Both the position numbers and the translations under genes were made by a program. Positions 1 through 7,292 of a DNA stretch of 50,743 nt are shown here, in pieces (within the stretch, counting starts at the first letter, position 1; every line of letters begins with the position of its first letter). Source of the stretch: an uncultured Oscillospiraceae bacterium (GTDB taxonomy: Bacteria; Bacillota; Clostridia; Oscillospirales; Oscillospiraceae). The stretch is from the NCBI GenBank assembly GCA_947631845.1, contig CANRMY010000010.1, positions 1-50,743 on the forward strand, read 5' to 3'. The notes beneath the pieces are model-generated. The model was not told the DNA's origin, ran no database searches, and worked only from the letters and a program-made list of their open reading frames with translations.

Positions 1-12
1 CCATTCCTCCAT
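1..12 (-). CDS. possible start of a gene running off the left edge
   Basis: On the minus strand an ATG at 12-10 is preceded by GAGGTG with a six-base spacer, and a TAAAAT-like -10 lies about 20 bases further upstream. Only four codons (M-E-E-W) fall inside the window, so no product can be named. The gene would be divergent from recG. The call rests only on start and ribosome-site signals and may be wrong. Confidence 0.3.
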
Positions 13-80
13 GTTTCTCACCTCATGGACTATTTTACCATGTTTGAGGGGAAAAGGGAAGGTTTTTTGACAGACTGCCG

Positions 81-106
81 CAGGGGCCGCCGAAAGGCGG
101 CCCCTG
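81..106 (+). repeat. perfect GC hairpin of the B palindrome type
   Basis: Arms 81-91 and 96-106 are perfectly complementary (11 bp) around a GAAA loop. The ends are GGGGCCGCC/GGCGGCCCC, as in the B repeats elsewhere. A short CCTTTTG follows on the plus strand, so a weak terminator is possible, but family membership is the better explanation. Confidence 0.6.
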
Positions 107-120
107 CCTTTTGAATCCCC

Positions 121-415
121 GGAAATCCACCGCACAACGCACCCGTAGGGGCCGGACACCTGGCCGGCCCGACGCACCGTCGAATTTCTGAACGGCCACC
201 CCACAACACTGTACGGGCCGCCGGCGTCGTCGCGGAACCGGCTTAACCTCGGGCTCCAAGTATTCGCCCTCAGGCGCATGGTTCGCTCCTCCTTTCCCCA
301 TCGGGCAACGGCCCGATGGGGGCCCCAATGCGGCCCGTACGGCGTTTAACGGGAGATTTGTGTGAAGTCGAAGGACGGGCCGGCCGGGTGTCCGGCCCGT
401 ACGATCGGTACGCCA
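121..415. repeat. intergenic palindromic repeat cluster 1
   Basis: The gap left of recG contains an A unit on plus (149-170), a decayed B unit (about 215-235), a separate perfect 10-bp hairpin (297-306 with 311-320, loop AACG), part of a B unit on minus (about 330-350) and an A unit on minus (377-398). A long open frame crosses the region on the minus strand but looks like a GC-rich shadow. The only gene-related signal is the recG promoter at its right edge. Confidence 0.7.
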
Positions 416-438
416 TCTTTCCCCTCCCCATTTTCTCC

Positions 439-467
439 TTCCCATTCGGTAAAAATTGTGCTACAAT
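439..467 (+). promoter_or_regulatory. sigma-A-type promoter for recG
   Basis: TTCCCA (439-444, 4/6 match) and TACAAT (462-467, 5/6 match) are 17 bases apart. Transcription would begin near 474, about 27 bases before the recG start. Confidence 0.5.
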
Positions 468-500
468 GGGAGAAACAAGAGGAAAGGGGGGGGCGGCGCC

Positions 501-2558
501 GTGGGCGTGCTGGATACGGAGGTCCAATTCATCAAGGGCGTGGGGGAGCAGAGGGCCAAGGCCTTCGCCAAGCTGGGCGTGGAGACGCTCAGGGATCTGG
601 TGATGGCCTTTCCGCGCGCCTATGATGACCGGACGGCGGTCAAGACCATCGCGGAGCTTCAATTCGGGGAGATGTGCTGTGTCAGTGCCACGGTGGCCGC
701 GCCGGCCAGGCTCAGCCGGGTGCGGAAGGGCCTGGACATCACCAAATGCCCGGTGGTGGACGAGACGGCCCGGATGACCGTCACCTTCTTCAACCAGAGC
801 TACGTGGGGAAGAATCTGATTCCCGGCGAGAGCTATATCTTCTACGGTCGGGTGGGGGGCCGCATCGGCGCGCCGGAGATGCAAAACCCGGTGATGGAGC
901 GGGAAGCCCTGCCGCCGGCCTTCACACGCCGCATCGTGCCCGTCTACCGGATGACCGCCGGCCTGTCCCAGCGGGTCTTCGCCAACGCCGTCCGCCAGGG
1001 CCTGGAGAAATGCGGCGAGGAGCTGCCCGAACAGCTGCCGGAGAGCGTCCGCAAGCGCTATCAGCTGGCCCAGACCCGGTTCTCTTATGAAAATATCCAC
1101 TTCCCCCGGGACGCGGAGAGCCTGGAGCTGGCCCGCCGGAGGCTCATCTTTGAGGAATTTTTCGTTCTCAGCTGTACCCTGGCCTTTATGCGCTCCCGCC
1201 AGCGGGAGAAGTCCGGCAAGCGGGTGCGCGTGCCGGATATGGCTCCCTTCTATAAGGCCCTGCCCTACGCGCTGACGGGGGCCCAACAGCGGGCCGTGGA
1301 CGATATTTTGCGGGACCTGGCGGGGGAGCGCCCCATGTCGAGGCTGGTGCAGGGGGATGTGGGCTCCGGCAAGACGGCGGTGGCCGCCGCCGCGGCCTAC
1401 GCGGTGGTTCAGGACGGCCGTCAGGCGGCTTTTATGGCCCCTACGGAGATTTTGGCGGAACAGCACTACCATACCCTCACAGAGCTCCTGACGCCCCTGG
1501 GCGTCCGTGTGGGCCTTCTCACCGGGGGCCTGACGGCCAAGCGGAAGCGGGAGGAGCAGGGGAGGCTTAAATCCGGCGAGACCCAGCTCGTCATCGGAAC
1601 CCACGCCCTCCTGTCCGAAAGCGTGGAATTTGCCGACCTGGGCCTGATCATCGCCGACGAACAGCACCGCTTCGGCGTCCAACAGCGGGCGGCCCTCTCC
1701 GACAAGGGCGACGCGCCCCACGTGCTGGTCATGTCCGCCACACCCATCCCGCGCACCCTGGCGCTCATCGTCTACGGGGACCTGGACGTGTCCGTTATCA
1801 ACGAGCTGCCCCCCGGCCGCCGGACCGTGGAGACGTATCTGGTGGGGGAGGACAAGCGCCAGCGGCTCTATGCCTTTGTCCGTAAGCACGTGGCCCAGGG
1901 CCGTCAGGTGTTCATGGTCTGTCCGGCGGTGGAGGAGTCGGAGGAGAACCCGGACGGGCTCAAATCCGTCAAGGAGTATGCCAAAGAGCTGTCCGAGAAG
2001 GTCTTCCCCGATCTGCGGGTGGCCCTGGTCCACGGGAAGCTGAAGCCCAAGGAGAAAAACGAGGTGATGGCCTCCTTCGCGGCGGGGGACATCGACATCT
2101 TAGTGGCTACCACGGTCATCGAGGTGGGCGTGGATGTGCCCAACGCCACGCTGATGGTGGTGGAGAACGCCGACCGGTTCGGCCTCTCCCAGCTCCACCA
2201 GCTCCGGGGGCGCGTGGGGCGCGGGCCGTATCAGTCCACCTGCGTGCTGATCCGCGCCGGTGGGGGCGAGGCCGCCACAGAGCGCCTCCGGGCCTTCTGC
2301 CGGACAAACGACGGCTTCAAGATCGCCGAGGAGGACCTGGCGATCCGCGGCCCCGGCGACTTCTTCGGCTCCCGCCAGAGCGGCCTGCCCGATATGAATA
2401 TCGCCAGCTTCGCCACGGACCTGGACATGCTCCGATCCGCTCAGGCCGCCGCCAAGGAGCTGCTGGAGGACGATCCCGGCCTTGCAAAGCCCGAGAACGC
2501 CCCCCTCCGGGAGAGCGTATCCCGGATGCTGGAAAAAAACAGGGGGACATTGAATTGA
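501..2558 (+). CDS. recG: ATP-dependent DNA helicase RecG
   Basis: RecG is a double-strand translocase that remodels stalled replication forks and branched recombination intermediates. The 685-residue product is the normal family length. An N-terminal wedge/OB region is followed by helicase domains with Walker A (GDVGSGKT), the RecG-type DEQH box followed by RFGVQQR, SATPIPRTLAL and the motif VI segment LHQLRGRVGRG. The GTG at 501 is chosen because a purine-rich GGAAAGGGGGG lies just upstream and the protein then starts at the conserved GVLDTEVQFIKGVG. An ATG at 456 in the same frame would sit upstream of the predicted transcription start. The stop overlaps the TTG of the next gene, so the two are translationally coupled. 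Confidence 0.95.
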   Translation: MGVLDTEVQFIKGVGEQRAKAFAKLGVETLRDLVMAFPRAYDDRTAVKTIAELQFGEMCCVSATVAAPARLSRVRKGLDITKCPVVDETARMTVTFFNQSYVGKNLIPGESYIFYGRVGGRIGAPEMQNPVMEREALPPAFTRRIVPVYRMTAGLSQRVFANAVRQGLEKCGEELPEQLPESVRKRYQLAQTRFSYENIHFPRDAESLELARRRLIFEEFFVLSCTLAFMRSRQREKSGKRVRVPDMAPFYKALPYALTGAQQRAVDDILRDLAGERPMSRLVQGDVGSGKTAVAAAAAYAVVQDGRQAAFMAPTEILAEQHYHTLTELLTPLGVRVGLLTGGLTAKRKREEQGRLKSGETQLVIGTHALLSESVEFADLGLIIADEQHRFGVQQRAALSDKGDAPHVLVMSATPIPRTLALIVYGDLDVSVINELPPGRRTVETYLVGEDKRQRLYAFVRKHVAQGRQVFMVCPAVEESEENPDGLKSVKEYAKELSEKVFPDLRVALVHGKLKPKEKNEVMASFAAGDIDILVATTVIEVGVDVPNATLMVVENADRFGLSQLHQLRGRVGRGPYQSTCVLIRAGGGEAATERLRAFCRTNDGFKIAEEDLAIRGPGDFFGSRQSGLPDMNIASFATDLDMLRSAQAAAKELLEDDPGLAKPENAPLRESVSRMLEKNRGTLN

Positions 2559-3337
2559 GGTTACCGGAAAAGCTTGAAAAGCTCCTGGGCGGCGCGGAGG
2601 GCCTTATGGACGCGGTGGGTCTGTCCGGCGCGTCCGTGTGGCTCTACCCGGAGGCCGTGCTGAAGATCTCCCGCGACGACGATGCCGCCCGCCGGGAGGC
2701 CGAAATTATGACGTGGCTGCGGGGGAAGCTCCCCGTGCCGGAGGTGCTGGCCTGTGAGCGGGAGGGGGGCTGTCAATACCTGCTGATGACCCGTCTGCCC
2801 GGAAGGATGCTGTGCGACGCGGACATTCTGGCCGACCCGCGCCTTGTCACCGGCCTTCTGGCCGATGCGCTGGAGGCGGTGGGAGCGGTGGACATCGCGG
2901 GGTGCCCGTACCTGGCGGATCTGGACACGGAGCTGGCCATTGCCAGGGAGCATGTGGAGAGGGGAGAGGTGGACGTCGCCAACACCGACCCCGCCACCTT
3001 CGGCCCCGGCGGCTTTAAGGATCCGGAGCACCTGCTTTCCTGGCTGGAGGACAACCGCCCGGAGGAGGAGCGGCGCTTCACCCACGGGGATATGTGCCTG
3101 CCCAACATCTTCACCGAAAACGGCAAGCTCTCCGGCCTTCTTGACCTGGGCGGCGCGGGAGTCGGCGACCCCTACCGGGACTACGCCATCGCCCGCCGGA
3201 GCCTTCACGACAACCTGGACGGCCATTACGGCCATTCCGCCCCCGGCTTTGACGCAGATGTACTTTTTGACATTCTTGGCCTGTCCCCAAACCCGGACAA
3301 GCTGCGCTATTACGCGCTCCTGGACGAGCTGTTTTAA
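2555..3337 (+). CDS. APH(3')-like aminoglycoside phosphotransferase family protein
   Basis: This 260-residue small-molecule kinase matches APH(3') enzymes in length and throughout its sequence. It has the ATP lysine in VLKIS (Lys37) with the glutamate of RREAE, then LPVPEVL, the Brenner motif HGDMCLPNIF (catalytic Asp179, Asn184), a metal Asp in LLDLGGAGVGD (Asp197) and the typical C-terminus YYALLDELF. APH(3') enzymes phosphorylate the 3'-hydroxyl of kanamycin-type aminoglycosides; resistance by this protein is inferred, not shown. The TTG start overlaps the recG stop (TTGA). Base composition matches its neighbours, so it looks like a resident chromosomal gene. Its stop codon runs directly into a structured repeat element. 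A fructosamine or other sugar kinase is the main alternative. Confidence 0.8.
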   Translation: MRLPEKLEKLLGGAEGLMDAVGLSGASVWLYPEAVLKISRDDDAARREAEIMTWLRGKLPVPEVLACEREGGCQYLLMTRLPGRMLCDADILADPRLVTGLLADALEAVGAVDIAGCPYLADLDTELAIAREHVERGEVDVANTDPATFGPGGFKDPEHLLSWLEDNRPEEERRFTHGDMCLPNIFTENGKLSGLLDLGGAGVGDPYRDYAIARRSLHDNLDGHYGHSAPGFDADVLFDILGLSPNPDKLRYYALLDELF

Positions 3338-3560
3338 GGTTGTCCGCCTTATAGGCGGATGGGGATTTGCTTTCTCCTCTTTTGTGTTGACAAAAGAGGA
3401 GAAAGCAACAAAGAGGAGAAAAACAACGGGGCGGGGATCGTTACCCCGCCCCATTCATATCCGCGCATCCTTGTGACGAATGGCCTCTGCGCCTAACCCG
3501 TTTAGCCGCTCACAGCTCATTTAACGAACCTATCACTTCTATTTAACCCGCGCTGCTACG
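3336..3560 (+). repeat. structured 3'-UTR element, copy 1
   Basis: The copy begins AAGGTT, overlapping the stop of the APH-like gene. It contains hairpin P1 (TCCGCC/GGCGGA, loop TTATA), hairpin P2 with a perfect 16-bp stem (3369-3384 with 3391-3406), hairpin P3 (GGGGCGGGG 3428-3436 with CCCCGCCCC 3444-3452) and a tail with CATTCATATCCGCGC, TAACCCG, AGCCGCTCAC and ACCCGCGCTGCTACG. CCATTC and GAATGG in the tail can form a further stem. No open frame is shared between copies, so this looks like RNA or a repeat, not a gene. Confidence 0.75.
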
Positions 3561-3583
3561 GCTGTGATAATGGGGTACTGTAG

Positions 3584-3605
3584 GGGCCGATGACCACATC
3601 GGCCC
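3584..3605 (+). repeat. C-type palindrome between two inverted element copies
   Basis: GGGCCGATG and CATCGGCCC pair over 9 bp around loop ACCA. It sits at the centre of the converging element copies 1 and 3. Nothing else is recognisable between 3561 and 3668. Confidence 0.8.
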
Positions 3606-3668
3606 ACACACCCGGGGAGCGCACGCTCAAAACAGGAGCAACGCTAACGTTCACCACACGATTAGAGT

Positions 3669-3950
3669 CGTAGCAGCGCGGGTGAAAGAGGACATCACGC
3701 CTTAGAGACAGAGCGGTGAGCGGCTAAGCGGGTTAAACGATCTTCCATTCGTCTACGTACCGCGCGGATATGAATGGGACCATGGGTATCGATCACCTCC
3801 GCGGCAGCCGTTCCGCCGAAATAAAGCTTGGGCCCGGTTTACCACCGGGCCCAAAATAAATCTTTTCTCTTTTTGCAAGCTTTTTCTCTTTTCCATTTCG
3901 GGAAAAGAGAAAAAGCTGATTTTCCCTGCCCTTTTAAGGGCGGAAACCTT
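3669..3950 (-). repeat. structured 3'-UTR element, copy 3 (inverted)
   Basis: Read on minus it starts AAGGTTTCCGCCC 51 bases after the uraA stop. P1 is GCCCTT/AAGGGC (3928-3941) and P2 is a perfect 17-bp pyrimidine/purine stem (3878-3894 with 3901-3917). P3 has a new sequence, TTGGGCCCGGT/ACCGGGCCCAA (3828-3838 with 3844-3854). The same tail (CATTCATATCCGCGC, TTAACCCGC, AGCCGCTCAC, CACCCGCGCTGCTACG) follows after about 45 extra bases. A further GC hairpin (GCCCTT/AAGGGC, 3980-3993) lies between it and the uraA stop. Confidence 0.75.
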
Positions 3951-4001
3951 ATAATCCCCTGCCGGGGCTAGGCGCCCCGCCCTTGTAAGGGCAAATATTA
4001 A

Positions 4002-5345
4002 TTATTTAGCCTCTTTCTTGGAGAGCAGGAGGTTGGTGAGGATGCCCAGGATCAGGGCGCAGGCCACCTCGGTGATGGTGACCTTGCCGAAGGAGACGGC
4101 CATGCCGCCCACACCGGCGATGAGGATCACGGACACCACGAAGAGGTTGTGGTTGTCGCCCAGATCCACGTGCTGAATCATCTTAAGGCCGGAGACGGCG
4201 ATGAAGCCGTAGAGGGCGATGCAGACGCCGCCCATGACACAGCTGGGGATGGTGGCCAGGAAGGTGGCGAAGGGGCCGAAGAAGCTGATGACCATGGCCA
4301 GGATGGCGGTGTAGAGGATGGTGATCACAGAGGCGTTTCCGGAGATAGCCACACAGCCCACGCTCTCGCCGTAGGTGGTGTTGGGGCAGCCGCCGAAGAT
4401 GGCGCCGGCGAAGGAGCCCACGCCGTCGCCCAGGAGTGTGTTGGCCAGGCCGGGGTCCTTCAGGAGGTCCTGACCGATGATGGAGGACAGGTTCTTATGG
4501 TCGGCGATGTGCTCGGCGAAGACCACGAAGGCCACGGGCACATAGGCCACAGCCAGGGTCGCCAGATACGTACCGTTCAATTCCTTGAAACCCTTGAAGG
4601 CGGTGAGGAAGGTGAAGTCGGGCACCCAGGTCATCTGGGAGAAGAGGTCAAGGTTGACGATGAGGAGCGCGTCGTTGCTGGTGGCGCGGCCGATGAGGGT
4701 GAACACCAGAGCCAGAACATAGCCGGCCAGGATGCCGATGATGAAGGGGATCATCTTTACCATCTTCTTGCCGTAGACGGAGCAGATCATGGTGACAGCC
4801 AGGGTCACAAGTCCGCAGAGCATCGCCAGATACGGGGAGCACAGCATCACGCTGCCGCCGTCCTCCAGGATCTTCGTGACGTTGCCGGTGGAGAGGTCGC
4901 CGATGGCGTTGCCGGCCAGGGAGAGGCCGATGATGGCCACGGTGGGCCCGATGATCACGGGAGGCATGAGCTTGTCCACCCACTTGACGCCGACGGCCTT
5001 GATGACAATGGCGATGACTACATAAACAAGGCCGGCCATCAGCGCGCCGATGATCAGTCCGGCGTACCCCAGCTGGGCGGAGACCCCGCCGGCGAAGGCG
5101 GCGGCCATGGAGCCCAGGAAAGCGAAGGAGCTGCCCAGGAACACGGGGCTTTTGAACTTAGTGAAGGCGAGATAAACAAGCGTCCCCACGCCCGCGCCGA
5201 AGAGAGCGGCGGTCTGGCTCATGCCGTTGCCGACGATCCGCGGCACCGCGATGGTGGCCGCCATGATGGCCAACAGCTGCTGGATGGCGAAGACCAGGGT
5301 CTTGGCGAAGCCGGGCTTGTCCTTGATGTTGTAAGTAAGATTCAT
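4002..5345 (-). CDS. uraA: uracil permease, NCS2 family (UraA-like)
   Basis: A 447-residue polytopic inner-membrane symporter that imports uracil or a related nucleobase with protons. Hydrophobic segments run through the whole protein, as in the 14-helix NCS2 fold. Family signatures are visible: QQLLAIMAATIAVP near the N-terminus, VFAEHIADH carrying the substrate-binding glutamate of helix 8, and GCPNTTYGESVG carrying the glutamate of helix 10. The ATG at 5345 has GGGGAGG nine bases upstream and a strong promoter close by. No PyrR-type attenuator fits in the roughly 50-base leader. Xanthine is a possible alternative substrate, but NTTYGE favours uracil. Confidence 0.9.
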   Translation of the reverse strand: MNLTYNIKDKPGFAKTLVFAIQQLLAIMAATIAVPRIVGNGMSQTAALFGAGVGTLVYLAFTKFKSPVFLGSSFAFLGSMAAAFAGGVSAQLGYAGLIIGALMAGLVYVVIAIVIKAVGVKWVDKLMPPVIIGPTVAIIGLSLAGNAIGDLSTGNVTKILEDGGSVMLCSPYLAMLCGLVTLAVTMICSVYGKKMVKMIPFIIGILAGYVLALVFTLIGRATSNDALLIVNLDLFSQMTWVPDFTFLTAFKGFKELNGTYLATLAVAYVPVAFVVFAEHIADHKNLSSIIGQDLLKDPGLANTLLGDGVGSFAGAIFGGCPNTTYGESVGCVAISGNASVITILYTAILAMVISFFGPFATFLATIPSCVMGGVCIALYGFIAVSGLKMIQHVDLGDNHNLFVVSVILIAGVGGMAVSFGKVTITEVACALILGILTNLLLSKKEAK

Positions 5346-5403
5346 GCTGTTTTTCCTCCCCTTTGAACGTAAAGTTGATAAGATTTGGAATCACGCTGTT
5401 GAA

Positions 5404-5433
5404 AATATAGCACCGTATCCGCGCCCGTGTCAA
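5404..5433 (-). promoter_or_regulatory. promoter of uraA
   Basis: On minus, TTGACA (5433-5428) and TATATT (5409-5404) are 18 bases apart. The start would be near 5396, leaving a short leader before the ribosome site. Confidence 0.7.
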
Positions 5434-5527
5434 GGGAATCGCCGTAACGGATCTATTTTTGTCGAAAAAGATAAAAAAACTGCTGAATACGCGCGAAAAT
5501 CGGTATAAAATTCTTTGCCGGAAACAG

Positions 5528-5556
5528 TTGCAATGGACCGGTAAAAGGTTTAAAAT
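5528..5556 (+). promoter_or_regulatory. promoter of lysA
   Basis: TTGCAA (5528-5533) and TAAAAT (5551-5556) have a 17-base spacer. Transcription would begin near 5563, only 27 bases before the ATG, which rules out a lysine riboswitch in this leader. Confidence 0.65.
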
Positions 5557-5589
5557 AAATATGTATTTTCACTCTGGAGGGATAAATCA

Positions 5590-6828
5590 ATGAAGACCCC
5601 TTTCGCGACTAAGGAGAAGTTCCAGGAAATCGCGGCGGAATACGGCACGCCCATCCACATCTACGACGAGCGCGGCATCCGTGAGAACGCCCGCCGCCTG
5701 AACCGGGCGTTTTCCTGGAATCCCGGCTACAGGGAGTATTTCGCCGTCAAGGCGACGCCCACACCGAAGATCCTGAAGATCCTGAAGGAAGAGGGCTGTG
5801 GGGTGGACTGCTCCAGCCTCACCGAGCTGATGATGAGCGAAAGATGCGGTTTTTCCGGCCATGATATCATGTTCTCCTCCAACGAAACGCCCGTGGCCGA
5901 CATGAAAAAGGCCCGGGAGCTGGGGGCGTACATAAACCTGGACGACTACACCCACGTCAAGTTCTTAAACGACATCTGCGGCATCCCCGAGACTATCTGC
6001 TGCCGCTTCAACCCCGGCGGCGTGTTCTCCGTGGCCAACCAGATCATGGACAATCCCCGGGACGCCAAGTACGGCATGACGAGAGGGCAGATGAAGAGCG
6101 CCTACCGGGATCTGCTGGCCCTGGGCGCCAAGGATTTCGGCATCCACGCCTTTTTGGTGTCCAACGCCACCTTCAACGAGTACTATCCCATGATGGCCCG
6201 CCAGCTCTTCCAGCTGGCCGTGGAGCTCCATCAGGCCACCGGCGCGCACATTGAGTTCGTGAATCTGTCCGGCGGCATCGGCATCCCGTACTATCCCGAT
6301 CAAACCGCCCCCAACATCGAGCTTATCGCCGCCGGCGTCCGGGAGGCGTACAACGAGATCCTTGTGCCCGCCGGGATGGGGGATGTGAAGATTTTCACCG
6401 AGCTGGGCCGGTACATGCTGGGCCCCTACGGGTGCCTGCTGACCCGCGCCATCCACGAGAAGCACATCTACAAGGAGTACATCGGCGTGGACGCCTGCGC
6501 CTGCAACCTGATGCGCCCGGCCATGTACGGCGCGTACCACCACATCACCGTCCTGGGGAAGGAGGACGCGCCCCACGACCACCTGTACGACGTGGTGGGG
6601 AGCCTGTGCGAGAACAACGACAAGTTCGCTATCGACCGGGAGCTGCCCGAGATCGACACCGGGGATCTACTTGTTATTCACGACACCGGCGCCCACGGCC
6701 ACGCCATGGGCTATAACTACAACGGCAAGCTTCGATCCGCCGAGGTGCTCCTGCGTGAGGACGGCACCACCGAGCTCATCCGCCGCGCCGAGACCCCGGA
6801 TGATTATTTCGCTACGATGATCTTCTGA
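5590..6828 (+). CDS. lysA: diaminopimelate decarboxylase
   Basis: A PLP enzyme of fold type III that decarboxylates meso-diaminopimelate to L-lysine, the last step of the DAP pathway. At 412 residues it is of family length. The PLP lysine lies in YFAVKATP (Lys54) at the start of the alanine-racemase-like barrel. The phosphate-binding glycine loop is NLSGGIGIPY, and FTELGRYMLGPYG follows. The C-terminal domain has DACACNLMRPAMYGAYH, GSLCENNDKFA and the substrate-side tyrosine region GYNYNGKLRSAEVLL. GGAGG nine bases upstream supports the ATG. The gene is monocistronic and ends directly before copy 2 of the structured element. A related basic amino-acid decarboxylase is less likely. Confidence 0.87.
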   Translation: MKTPFATKEKFQEIAAEYGTPIHIYDERGIRENARRLNRAFSWNPGYREYFAVKATPTPKILKILKEEGCGVDCSSLTELMMSERCGFSGHDIMFSSNETPVADMKKARELGAYINLDDYTHVKFLNDICGIPETICCRFNPGGVFSVANQIMDNPRDAKYGMTRGQMKSAYRDLLALGAKDFGIHAFLVSNATFNEYYPMMARQLFQLAVELHQATGAHIEFVNLSGGIGIPYYPDQTAPNIELIAAGVREAYNEILVPAGMGDVKIFTELGRYMLGPYGCLLTRAIHEKHIYKEYIGVDACACNLMRPAMYGAYHHITVLGKEDAPHDHLYDVVGSLCENNDKFAIDRELPEIDTGDLLVIHDTGAHGHAMGYNYNGKLRSAEVLLREDGTTELIRRAETPDDYFATMIF

Positions 6829-6830
6829 AA

Positions 6831-7056
6831 AAGGTTTCCGCCCTTATAGGGCGGAGGGGGTACGCTTTCTTCTCTTTTGTGTTGACAAAAGAGAAGAAAG
6901 CTTCAAAGAAGAGAAAAGCAAATGGGGCGGGGGATCGTTACCCCGTCCCATTCATATCCGCGCGGTACGTCGTCGCATTGTCTCTGCGTCTAACCCGCTA
7001 ATCGCTCACAGTTCTATCAACAGAGTCATCGTTTCTCTTTCACCCGCGCTGGCGCG
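6831..7056 (+). repeat. structured 3'-UTR element, copy 2
   Basis: The copy starts two bases after the lysA stop. P1 is TCCGCCC/GGGCGGA, one C:G pair longer than in copy 1. P2 is a perfect 16-bp stem (6864-6879 with 6886-6901). It differs from copy 1 by one C-to-T change on the left arm and the matching G-to-A on the right arm. P3 is GGGGCGGGG with CCCCGTCCC, including a G:U pair. The tail again carries CATTCATATCCGCGCGGTACG, TAACCCGC, CGCTCACAG and CACCCGCGCTG. Confidence 0.75.
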
Positions 7057-7080
7057 GCGGGTAACGTGCGGTTTCTGTAG

Positions 7081-7204
7081 GGGCCGATGACCCGCTCGGC
7101 CCACACGCCGCACTTCCGTACGGGCCGGACACTGGCCGGCCCGTGTATCGAATTTCTAAACAGCCACCCCTCAACGCCGTACGGGCCGCCGCCCACGGCG
7201 GCCC
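7081..7204 (+). repeat. palindromic repeat cluster C-A-B
   Basis: A C-type unit (7081-7102, decayed loop), an A unit (7122-7142) and a B unit (7183-7204) follow element copy 2. A-to-B spacing is 61 bases, as in the other clusters. The usual B tail (AATTCCCGGCGCATTACGT) follows. There is no gene between 6829 and 7292. Confidence 0.8.
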
Positions 7205-7244
7205 ACAAATTCCCGGCGCATTACGTTAAACATGCCCGCACAAC

Positions 7245-7276
7245 AATACCGGACCTCCCTCGAGAGGTCCGGTATT
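7245..7276 (-). terminator. terminator of the gdpP-ftsH operon
   Basis: Arms 7245-7257 and 7264-7276 form a perfect 13-bp stem with loop CCTCGA, 16 bases beyond the ftsH stop. The T-run on minus is weak (ATTGTTG), while the plus strand has ATTTCTT, so it may work in both directions. Confidence 0.6.
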
Positions 7277-7292
7277 TCTTATCCTTATTCGC

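Noticed and set aside
270-2033. Long open frame antisense to recG; similar long antisense frames at 15888-17795, 30678-33194, 39934-41727, 41534-43240 and 46563-48167
   Set aside because: They mirror strong genes in GC-rich DNA, have His/Gly/Arg/Pro-rich low-complexity translations without family motifs, and cross stop regions and repeats.
3369-3406. TTGACA in the loop of hairpin P2 (also in copy 2) as a promoter
   Set aside because: No -10 lies at a suitable distance, and the hexamer is absent from copy 3.
5346-5589. Lysine riboswitch before lysA
   Set aside because: The likely promoter leaves only about 27 leader bases, too short for that class.
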